Below are positions 1-5,571 of a DNA stretch of 5,571 bases, in pieces. Location: positions 1-5,571 of the forward strand of contig JALNXR010000148.1 in assembly GCA_023230265.1 (NCBI GenBank). Reading direction: 5' to 3'. Origin of the DNA: Bacteroidales bacterium (GTDB lineage Bacteria; Bacteroidota; Bacteroidia; Bacteroidales; UBA932). A model generated the notes under the pieces. It had not been told where the DNA came from, searched no databases, and saw only the letters and a list, made by a program, of their open reading frames with translations. The translations under genes were made by a program, and so were the position numbers. Positions within the stretch are counted from its first letter, which is position 1. The number at the start of each line of letters is the position of its first letter.

Positions 1-18
1 TAAATGTTTCTGTGCTTC

Positions 19-91
19 AACTGGGAAGTGCCATATGTTAAAGCTCCCCACATCAATGGTTAAGGGTAACTGTCAAAAGTGCCAGGTGTTA
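19..91. repeat. Imperfect direct repeat pair, possible insertion-sequence end
   Basis: Two related blocks lie at 19-40 and 68-91. Both begin AACTG and, after a short variable stretch, continue AAGTGCCA, two variable bases, then TGTTA; the 15-nt cores at 26-40 and 77-91 match at 13 of 15 positions. A weaker related pair is ATGTTAAAG (35-43) and ATGGTTAAG (56-64). No reading frame of useful length crosses this stretch. Several short direct repeats near an edge are typical of transposase-binding ends in families such as IS21, and CA at 83-84 would suit such a terminus. No transposase is in the window, so the mobile-element reading is inference only. Confidence 0.3.
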
Positions 92-207
92 GCAAATTTT
101 ATAACCTGCTGTTGTTGAGCCGCATAGACAATTTTTCAAAAAGTATAGTTTTTTGAAAAATTCTCACAATGCATATAGTCAGCGACTTATAAAATTTGCT
201 AACACCT
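84..207. repeat. Nested inverted repeat (124 bp), MITE-like or cruciform-forming
   Basis: Outer arms at 84-104 and 187-207 are perfect 21-bp inverted repeats, with the left arm starting AGGTGTTAGCAAATTTT. Just inside, after a symmetrical 3x3 mismatch, GCTG (108-111) can pair with CAGC (180-183). In the centre a second perfect 13-bp inverted repeat at 130-142 and 150-162 (arm AATTTTTCAAAAA) closes a 7-nt loop. The spacers between outer and inner arms are nearly equal (25 and 24 nt), so the whole block is an almost symmetrical palindrome. It has no coding capacity. Size and terminal inverted repeats fit a MITE or the joined ends of an insertion sequence, but no target-site duplication is obvious. 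A structured transcript or replication/recombination hairpin is also possible. Confidence 0.8.
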
Positions 208-393
208 ACGTCTCGTCCAAAACAGGTAGGTCAAGGTCTTGAAATAGGTAGTTGACTTCAAATGGCTTACTTCAAAACTCAAATATAAGCTGTAAGAACT
301 ATAAGTTATGTTGTAGTATAAATTAGGAAGTAAAGCATAGTTTGTGCAAACATATCGCACATATAATCAAAGGATTGCTTGGCGCCGTTGACC
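208..393. other. AT-rich intergenic stretch downstream of radA, no gene seen
   Basis: This stretch lies beyond the 3' end of radA and I see no supported gene or RNA in it. It contains a short direct repeat ACTTCAAA at 255-262 and 269-276, and a small dyad GTTTG-TG-CAAAC at 340-351. Downstream of the radA stop on the minus strand I do not see a convincing GC-rich hairpin followed by a T run, so the radA terminator is not identified. Confidence 0.5.
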
Positions 394-1863
394 CTACCCC
401 AGCCTCCTTACCAGCGAGGCAATATCTTTGATCTCTATTATTTTAATCCTCTCTCTGCTAATCTGTTTAACCGTGCCTCCACTCTCACTGATGACACTCT
501 CATTACCCTTTCTGCCAATCTGAACATCATCTCTGCTGATACTTTTACCGCTCCTACTGCTCTCCTCCTTGTTGTATTTATTGAATCCTGAGATAAATAT
601 GGACTCAAAACCAAGCTTGCCGGCCTCTGATATCCTTCTTTCTATCTGGCTGACAGGCCGGATCTCTCCGCTAAGTCCCACCTCTGCCGCAAAGCAGAAA
701 CCGGAGGGGACAGGTTGGTCCAAATTGGAGGAGAGTATGGCGGCAACTACGGCCAGATCACAGGCGGGATCGGAGACTCTCAGCCCACCGGCCATGTTAA
801 GGAAGACATCCTTGGCAGAGAGGCGGAATCCGGCTCTTCTCTCCAACACAGCTAAAAGCATATTCATCCTTCTGGGATCAAACCCGGTTGCAGACCTTTG
901 AGGAGTCCCATATGCTGCAGAACTAACAAGAGCCTGTGTCTCTATAAGTAACGGGCGTGTCCCGTCGATGGTTGCTGCAACGGCTATCCCGGATAGATTC
1001 TCCTGATGCATTGGTATAAGCATCTCAGAAGGGTTCTCAACCTCTCTCAATCCGTTGCCAAGCATCTCAAATATTGCCAGTTCGGCAGTTGAGCCAAAAC
1101 GGTTTTTTATGCTTCTGAGAATCCTGTAGGACTGACGGGTATCCCCTTCAAACTGAAGCACGACATCCACTATGTGTTCAAGAATTTTTGGTCCGGCGAT
1201 CATTCCATCCTTGGTAATGTGACCGATAATTATCACAGGTACACCGCTATCCTTAGCGTAGTTGAGAAGAGCAACTGCCGACTCGCGCACCTGGGTGACC
1301 GAACCCGGAGAACTCTCCACACTGTCGCAAAACATAGTCTGTATTGAATCCACTATAATTAGTGAAGGTGCTGTTTCGCGAGCCTGCTCAATAATGTTCT
1401 CAACCATTGTTTCGCTCATTATCAGACAGTTCTCCTCTGACCCCCCCAGTCTGGTCGCTCTTAATTTTATCTGCCGGGGACTCTCCTCCCCGGAGACATA
1501 CAAAGTTTTAAGTAACGGTGATCTGAGGGGTATCTGAAGGGATAATGTAGATTTGCCGATTCCCGGTTCACCTCCTATTAAAACCATCGATCCCTTTACC
1601 AGACCTCCCCCCAGTATCCTGTCCAGCTCCCGGTTTCCAAGAGATATCCGCTCCTCTGTATCTGAAGAGATCCCTGAGAGGGGAACACTTTTCTTTTCTC
1701 TGAATCCCTGATTCACCGCTCTGCTGCCCTTTCCGGAGGGATCCCTGCCTATCACCTCTTCGCGCAGGGTGTTCCACTCCCCGCAGGCGGGACATCTTCC
1801 CAGCCATTTTGCACTCTCGTTTCCGCAGGAGGTGCAGAACCACACTGTTTTAACCTTTGCCAT
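394..1863 (-). CDS. radA: DNA repair protein RadA (Sms)
   Basis: RadA is a cytoplasmic RecA-like, DnaB-type ATPase/helicase that processes recombination intermediates and promotes branch migration with RecA. The 489-residue product has the full family layout. An N-terminal C4 zinc finger uses C10, C13, C24 and C27. Walker A is GEPGIGKST (98-106), the LYVSGEES segment is at 121-128, and Walker B is LIIVDS (168-173). The RadA signature KNRFG is at 253-257, and a Lon protease-like domain covers about 275-430. I chose the ATG at 1861-1863 because the protein then begins MAKVKTVWFCTSCG, as RadA proteins do. The in-frame ATG at 1897-1899 would add 12 residues lacking family resemblance and lies directly beside a likely promoter box. 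The protein is longer than the typical roughly 455-460 residues, mainly through a hydrophilic Ser/Glu/Arg/Gly-rich insertion at about 431-470, just before the final strand KIIEIKDIASLVRRLG. No frameshift is apparent. Confidence 0.96.
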   Translation of the reverse strand: MAKVKTVWFCTSCGNESAKWLGRCPACGEWNTLREEVIGRDPSGKGSRAVNQGFREKKSVPLSGISSDTEERISLGNRELDRILGGGLVKGSMVLIGGEPGIGKSTLSLQIPLRSPLLKTLYVSGEESPRQIKLRATRLGGSEENCLIMSETMVENIIEQARETAPSLIIVDSIQTMFCDSVESSPGSVTQVRESAVALLNYAKDSGVPVIIIGHITKDGMIAGPKILEHIVDVVLQFEGDTRQSYRILRSIKNRFGSTAELAIFEMLGNGLREVENPSEMLIPMHQENLSGIAVAATIDGTRPLLIETQALVSSAAYGTPQRSATGFDPRRMNMLLAVLERRAGFRLSAKDVFLNMAGGLRVSDPACDLAVVAAILSSNLDQPVPSGFCFAAEVGLSGEIRPVSQIERRISEAGKLGFESIFISGFNKYNKEESSRSGKSISRDDVQIGRKGNESVISESGGTVKQISRERIKIIEIKDIASLVRRLG

Positions 1864-1900
1864 AGTGATTATTACAGAGCGTTTTGATAAGCTCTCCATG

Positions 1901-1908
1901 CAAATATA
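1901..1908 (-). promoter_or_regulatory. Putative radA promoter, Bacteroidetes-type -7 box
   Basis: Read on the minus strand this is TATATTTG, an exact match to the Bacteroidetes -7 consensus TAnnTTTG. Transcription would start a few bases further on, giving a leader of about 30 nt to the radA ATG at 1863. That placement leaves the alternative ATG at 1899 too close to, or upstream of, the transcript start. No good -33 TTTG is seen upstream, so the call rests on one box. Confidence 0.45.
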
Positions 1909-1935
1909 ATTTAAAATATTGACAGCATTTTATAT

Positions 1936-1943
1936 TATCTTTG
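1936..1943 (+). promoter_or_regulatory. Putative promoter of the serine hydrolase/C26 pair
   Basis: TATCTTTG matches the Bacteroidetes -7 consensus TAnnTTTG exactly and ends 34 bp before the ATG at 1978, leaving a leader of roughly 25-30 nt. No clear -33 TTTG is present; TTG at 1919-1921 is spaced too closely to be a good match. It lies back to back with the radA box, 27 bp apart, so the upstream regions of the two promoters overlap. There is no obvious Shine-Dalgarno sequence before the start codon. Confidence 0.45.
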
Positions 1944-1977
1944 TTTGGGACAATTAAGTATTTAATTCCATTGAATT

Positions 1978-3747
1978 ATGAAAGCCGGTATTTTTTTCAG
2001 GAAGTTTCTCCCTCTGGTGAAATTGCTCTTTATCCTCCTCACGGGAACATCACTATTCAGTACATCACTTTTCAGCAAGGACAACCGGGATAATAAAGCC
2101 ATAGCCGAGCGGATAGCAGAATATGCAGAAAAGGTGAGGCAGGAGTGGAAAATCCCAGGTATGGCAATTTCTGTGGTAAAAGATGGGGAACTTACGCTTT
2201 CACGCGGATTCGGAGTTAAAGAGCTTGCAACTGTAATCTATACGGGAAGTGGCAACAAACCTTTCACGGAAAATGTTGAACCTCTCTCTGAGATGGCTGA
2301 GAAACTCAGGGTGGCACCGGAGAACAGGGTGGATCCTAATACATTGTTCCATGTTGGTTCAATTTCCAAGTCTTTCACGGCACTTGTAATGGCCCAGCTT
2401 GTGGATCAGAAGCTCCTTAAATGGGAAGATTCGGTGAGTAAAATTCTACCGGACTTTCAGCTCTACGACAAATGGGTGCAGGAGAACATGATGGTAAAGG
2501 ATATTATGACCCATAGCACAGGGATCAAGGGTCAGGCCGGCACCTATATACCCAATCTGGGATACGTCAGGGAGGATATTTACAAAATGCTTCCGCTGAT
2601 AAAACCGGCTTACAGCTTCAGGGAGAGATATGAGTACAACAACATAACCTTTATAATCGCAGCAAAGATAATAGAGAAGCTGACAGGAAAAAGCTGGGAG
2701 GAGAATGTCAGGGAGAGGATTCTTATTCCTCTGGGGATGAATTCGACGATATTGAACGGAAAAGAACTGCTCTCTGCTTCAAACAAGGCTATCCCTCACG
2801 AATTCAATTATAGCGGAGCTCCGGTAAATAAATCTTCAGCTCAGCTGCAATTGAAAGATACAGCTCAGCTGCAATTGAGAGATTCTGACCAGTCACAATG
2901 GAAAGATTCTCTCACTGTGACACCCCTGTATGGGGAGGATCAGGCACTCCACTGGCTAACGGTAATCGGTCCGGCCGGTTCGGTTATCTCATCTGCAAAC
3001 GATATGGCCAAATACGCCTCTTTTCATCTCAACAGAGGCAGAGTGAATGGAAAGGAACTCCTGAGCAGGGAGTCATTTGATTTTTTGCACAAAGGATTTA
3101 CAATAACATCCCAGGATTCTGCAAGAGTTACAATGTACGGCCACTGCTGGTTTATAGAACAGAACAGCCGCTACAGGGTGATTTTCCACACAGGTACTAC
3201 CTGGGGATTCACGGCTTTGTGCGCATTTGTCCCGGAGCAGAATCTTGCTATAACAATTCTGGTCAATTCTGACCAGCCGGCGGTGGCCAGGTATGCTATA
3301 ATGCGCAGGTTAATAGATATGTACAAAGGATATCCTGAGAGGGATTACAGCCGGGAGTATCTGGAAGAGTACCTGAAAACTTCACGTGAAAAAAGAATAA
3401 AGTCAGAAAAGGAACGCCTGGAAGCACAGGAAACCAAAGGAGGGAACATAAGAATTCCAGATTTTAAGCTGCTTACAGGAAATTATGATAAAGGGGAGCT
3501 GTTTGGAAAGGCAATTATCACCCTTGAGGATGGAAAGCTCTATATCACAGTGGGACCGCAGGGATGGAAGCACCGACTTAATCACAGCAAGGGAGATACA
3601 TTCCGGTTCAGTAGTGACGGACACACCTTCCCACTTACTTTCAAATTCAACAAAAACAGAAAAAGAGTAACTGCCCTGGAGATTGACTTCGGGAACGAAG
3701 AAAACTTTGGAGAGTGGAGAAAATTGAGGTGTAAAAAGAGTCAATAA
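1978..3747 (+). CDS. Exported serine hydrolase, beta-lactamase/S12 family, DUF3471-like C-terminus
   Basis: This 589-residue protein belongs to the penicillin-binding-protein-like serine hydrolases (Beta-lactamase, PF00144; class C/S12), which act on peptides, amides or esters. The substrate cannot be read from sequence. A basic N-terminus plus hydrophobic stretch (about 8-32) looks like a Sec signal peptide, so it probably acts in the periplasm. The catalytic SxxK is S128-I-S-K131 within LFHVGSISKSFTALV. The YxN-type motif is Y220-N-N222, the PAGSVISSANDMAKY segment is at 332-346, and the third motif is H404-T-G406. All key residues are present. The C-terminal part (about 495-589, LLTGNYDKGELFGKAIITL onward) resembles the DUF3471 beta-rich domain found after such hydrolases, joined by a charged helix (about 455-485). 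Two family-atypical loops stand out: about 84-117, and 283-312 with an 8-residue repeat. Its stop is 23 bp from the C26 gene, suggesting an operon. Confidence 0.9.
   Translation: MKAGIFFRKFLPLVKLLFILLTGTSLFSTSLFSKDNRDNKAIAERIAEYAEKVRQEWKIPGMAISVVKDGELTLSRGFGVKELATVIYTGSGNKPFTENVEPLSEMAEKLRVAPENRVDPNTLFHVGSISKSFTALVMAQLVDQKLLKWEDSVSKILPDFQLYDKWVQENMMVKDIMTHSTGIKGQAGTYIPNLGYVREDIYKMLPLIKPAYSFRERYEYNNITFIIAAKIIEKLTGKSWEENVRERILIPLGMNSTILNGKELLSASNKAIPHEFNYSGAPVNKSSAQLQLKDTAQLQLRDSDQSQWKDSLTVTPLYGEDQALHWLTVIGPAGSVISSANDMAKYASFHLNRGRVNGKELLSRESFDFLHKGFTITSQDSARVTMYGHCWFIEQNSRYRVIFHTGTTWGFTALCAFVPEQNLAITILVNSDQPAVARYAIMRRLIDMYKGYPERDYSREYLEEYLKTSREKRIKSEKERLEAQETKGGNIRIPDFKLLTGNYDKGELFGKAIITLEDGKLYITVGPQGWKHRLNHSKGDTFRFSSDGHTFPLTFKFNKNRKRVTALEIDFGNEENFGEWRKLRCKKSQ
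2836..2907 (+). repeat. Three tandem 24-bp repeats inside the serine hydrolase gene
   Basis: Units lie at 2836-2859, 2860-2883 and 2884-2907, in frame. Units 1 and 2 match at 22 of 24 bases; unit 3 matches unit 1 at 17 of 24. They encode SAQLQLKD, TAQLQLRD and SDQSQWKD (residues 287-310). The array sits in a loop between the YNN motif region and the conserved PAGSVISS segment, so expansion or contraction by whole units would keep the frame. Confidence 0.88.
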
Positions 3748-3770
3748 AACAATATAAATAGTTGGTTGTT

Positions 3771-4580
3771 ATGAATAAAGCTGTATTTATTTTTGCCATT
3801 TTTTTTACCGCACTTTTGTCGTTTCAGCATGAAGAGGCGGTATCACAAATTAAGGAGAGACCGGTTATTGGAATATCATCCACTATGGGAGGAGGTTCTT
3901 CTACATCCGCGCCTTTGACCTACATAAATTCTGTGATAAAAGCCGGAGGCATCCCTGTTGTCATACCTTTGACTGCTGACCGGGAACTTCTTTCTTCTCT
4001 GCTCAAAAGTCTGGACGGAATCGTTATGACCGGGGGGGAGGATGTTGATCCCCTTAAATGGTATGGAGAAGAGCCCATCCCTCAACTCGGAGAAGTTGCG
4101 CCAAAGAGGGATGAATTCGACTTTGCGCTTATAAGGCTTGCAGTACAGGAGGGACTTCCTGTGCTTGGGATATGCAGGGGGGAGCAGGTAATGAATGTGG
4201 CTTTTGGCGGAACTCTTTATCAGGATATTCCGTCACAGCATCCCGATAACGCTGTAAAACACAGACAGAGTGCTCCCGGGAACCACGGAACTCACTCCGT
4301 CCGGATTGAAAAGGGCTCGCTTCTTGATAGTTTAATTGAACCGGACACTGTTTTTGTTAATAGTTTCCACCATCAGGCAGTAAGAGAGACAGCTCCAGGT
4401 TTCAGGATTACAGCATGGTCAAAAGACGGAATTGCCGAGGCAATTGAGATGGAGGGGAACAACAGAGTTTTTGGAGTGCAGTTCCACCCCGAGATCTTCA
4501 CATCTGCCGGGGATGAAACTTTTCTGGGAATATTCAGACATCTGGTTAATGAGGCTCAAAAGGGAAGGATCAGGAAATAG
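3771..4580 (+). CDS. Peptidase C26 (gamma-glutamyl-gamma-aminobutyrate hydrolase-like), exported
   Basis: This 269-residue protein has a class I glutamine amidotransferase fold of the peptidase C26 family (PF07722; PuuD-like), which hydrolyses gamma-glutamyl amide bonds. The triad is visible: nucleophile C135 in GICRGEQVMN (133-142), and H239 with E241 in GVQFHPE (235-241). Other family segments are GIVMTGGEDVDP (83-94), GGTLYQDI (146-153) and NSFHHQAV (197-204). Length fits the family plus an N-terminal extension: MNKAVFIFAIFFTALLSF is a likely signal peptide, with A-V-S before Q26 as a plausible cleavage site. No lipobox cysteine is present. I chose the ATG at 3771 over the in-frame TTG at 3762, because ATG gives the standard MNK signal start. 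It probably shares a transcript with the serine hydrolase 23 bp upstream. The exact substrate is unknown; cytoplasmic PuuD acts in putrescine catabolism, but the signal peptide argues for another role here. Confidence 0.9.
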   Translation: MNKAVFIFAIFFTALLSFQHEEAVSQIKERPVIGISSTMGGGSSTSAPLTYINSVIKAGGIPVVIPLTADRELLSSLLKSLDGIVMTGGEDVDPLKWYGEEPIPQLGEVAPKRDEFDFALIRLAVQEGLPVLGICRGEQVMNVAFGGTLYQDIPSQHPDNAVKHRQSAPGNHGTHSVRIEKGSLLDSLIEPDTVFVNSFHHQAVRETAPGFRITAWSKDGIAEAIEMEGNNRVFGVQFHPEIFTSAGDETFLGIFRHLVNEAQKGRIRK

Positions 4581-4609
4581 AGATTCCTCCGCCTGCCGGT
4601 CCTCTCTTT

Positions 4610-5571
4610 TTACCTGCCTGTCACTCTTTTAACACCCTTTGCTTTTCTGAGGCCGAGTTCTTTTTTAAAGACGTTAACAAACACAGACTCTGATGCTCTT
4701 TCTTTTAAAAGAGGTTTGTCCGGAGATATTTCAATATGTCTGGCATCAATACAAACCCCTCTGATACCGGATTCATTGCAGATTGCTGCTGTTTCCGGAC
4801 TTGTAAAATATCCGGGAGCTTCTGACAGAAATGGACAACCCTGCTCAACTGCCTGCAGGTAACCCTCAATATCAGCCATATAATAATCATCTGCCACTTC
4901 CTGTATAACAGAGAGATGGTCATAATACTTCTCCTTTATCCAGTCATGAATCATAGATGGATCGTACATGACTATCGGGAAATAATCCTTGTTCATTATT
5001 CCATCACCGTTATACCATTCTTCACAACTTCTTATAGTGCTGATTTTTACCTTTCTATTGTTGTTAAAGTTGCCTCCTACAATTTCCTCCTGCATATTCA
5101 CTTTGGCAATCCATTCCGGCTTATCAGTTGATATCCCTGCTGCCTCCATCATTGCAAGGCCGAAGGCAGAACACCCTGATCCTTCATTCTTGAATCCCGG
5201 CCAGAAATCACCTCCGTAATATTCGCAGGGGACAAATCCCTCCTCGTCCCCTTTTAAGAAAAGTTCCAGGAAACTAATCACTCTTATTGCAGATTCTCTG
5301 TTAAGGCGATATTTTATAAAAGCAATCTTCTCATTTTTAAAGAGAATATGATTAATAGTTTTTTCCAGCCTCTCTTTTGTGTCGGGTTCACCTTTCATAG
5401 CAGCACCAATTATCCCCATACCCACTTTTTTGATCAGATAAAGCTTAAGTTTTTCAATGTGGCTGACAGATCGCATCCCTGTAAACACCGGCTCCTCTAA
5501 AAGGGGACTGTCGATCCTGACAAAAAGATGACCAAGAGAGTAGGTATATCTGTGAAAACGATTTGATATCC
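4610..5571 (-). CDS. Unrecognised protein, 5' end beyond window, possibly papain-like
   Basis: The frame runs from the TAA at 4610-4612 to the right edge without a stop, giving 319 visible residues. A GTG at 5486-5488 could start a 292-residue protein, but the upstream in-frame residues read like protein (SLGHLFVRIDSPLLEEP), so I treat the gene as truncated by the window. I do not recognise the family securely. Visible features are GHLFVRID (His codon 5528-5530); a lysine-rich helical stretch; then EYYGGDFWPGFKNEGSGCSA, with Cys codon 5171-5173. These are followed by an acidic, aromatic-rich region (WYNGDG, YYDHLSVIQEVADDYYM) and a basic tail KAKGVKRVTGR. A His followed about 120 residues later by Tyr/Gly-rich sequence and a GC-Ser is the order seen in circularly permuted NlpC/P60 (YiiX/LRAT-like) enzymes, but this is only a resemblance. 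It converges on the C26 gene with a 29-bp gap. Confidence 0.7.
   Translation of the reverse strand, partial: ISNRFHRYTYSLGHLFVRIDSPLLEEPVFTGMRSVSHIEKLKLYLIKKVGMGIIGAAMKGEPDTKERLEKTINHILFKNEKIAFIKYRLNRESAIRVISFLELFLKGDEEGFVPCEYYGGDFWPGFKNEGSGCSAFGLAMMEAAGISTDKPEWIAKVNMQEEIVGGNFNNNRKVKISTIRSCEEWYNGDGIMNKDYFPIVMYDPSMIHDWIKEKYYDHLSVIQEVADDYYMADIEGYLQAVEQGCPFLSEAPGYFTSPETAAICNESGIRGVCIDARHIEISPDKPLLKERASESVFVNVFKKELGLRKAKGVKRVTGR

Noticed and set aside
84..207. Palindrome as an integron attC site (GTTAGCA and TGCTAAC cores)
   Set aside because: In attC the outer cores are RYYYAAC at the left and GTTRRRY at the right; here GTT is at the left and AAC at the right, and the core bases do not fit the consensus. 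No integrase or cassette genes are seen.
1..210. CRISPR-like repeat arrangement
   Set aside because: Only two imperfect direct repeats with one unequal interval; no regular array of repeats and spacers.
340..351. Dyad GTTTG-TG-CAAAC as an operator
   Set aside because: Arms of only 5 bp in AT-rich DNA downstream of radA with no gene to control; expected by chance.
1568..1843. Open frames overlapping radA on both strands, for example 569-901 plus, 1262-1537 plus and 1568-1843 minus
   Set aside because: They lie entirely within the well-supported radA coding sequence, show no family motifs and have compositions typical of shadow frames.
3403..3744. Antisense frame opposite the C-terminal domain of the S12 hydrolase
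   Set aside because: No recognisable domain and full overlap with a conserved domain on the plus strand.
3762..3770. TTG start for the C26 gene
   Set aside because: It adds only MVV before the ATG at 3771, which gives a standard signal-peptide start; no ribosome binding site favours TTG.
4572..4611. Bidirectional or plus-strand terminator between the convergent genes
   Set aside because: AGGAA/TTCCT (4572-4576/4584-4588) and AGAGA/TCTCT (4579-4583/4603-4607) are short, mutually exclusive stems; the T run at 4607-4611 follows only the weaker, interrupted one. Not strong enough to call.

Overview
The window looks like chromosomal DNA from a Bacteroidota (Bacteroidetes) bacterium. This is inferred from three things. 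Two divergent TAnnTTTG -7 boxes of the Bacteroidetes type lie in the only divergent intergenic gap. Start codons generally lack clear Shine-Dalgarno sequences. The exported hydrolases are also of a style common in that phylum. No rRNA, tRNA or CRISPR array is visible.

Layout. Bases 1-393 hold no gene that I can support. They are AT-rich and repeat-laden: an imperfect direct repeat at 19-40/68-91, then a nested palindrome at 84-207 with perfect 21-bp outer arms and a 13-bp inner hairpin, of MITE size or a remnant of a mobile element end. radA (394-1863, minus strand) encodes the DNA repair/recombination ATPase RadA. It is complete, with an unusual hydrophilic insertion near its C terminus. A 114-bp divergent gap (1864-1977) carries a promoter box on each strand. 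To its right, two plus-strand genes lie 23 bp apart and probably form an operon. The first (1978-3747) is an exported serine hydrolase of the beta-lactamase/S12 family with a DUF3471-like C-terminal domain and an internal 24-bp tandem repeat. The second (3771-4580) is a peptidase C26 (gamma-glutamyl hydrolase/PuuD-like) class I glutamine amidotransferase-fold enzyme, also with an apparent signal peptide. Convergent to this pair, after 29 bp, is a minus-strand gene (4610 to the right edge) whose 5' end is cut off. Its family was not recognised with confidence. A GH...GSGCS arrangement hints at a circularly permuted papain-like (NlpC/P60, YiiX-type) fold.

How the genes fit together. radA is a housekeeping gene and functionally separate. 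The S12 and C26 genes both appear to encode envelope-exported amide/peptide or ester hydrolases. They could act together on extracytoplasmic peptides or gamma-glutamyl compounds, but that is inference from co-location and signal peptides. If the right-edge gene is truly papain-like, three unrelated hydrolase folds lie side by side. No clear new defence or mobile system is visible. The most unusual items are the nested palindrome, the repeat-expanded loop in the S12 protein, the RadA insertion and the unrecognised right-edge protein.
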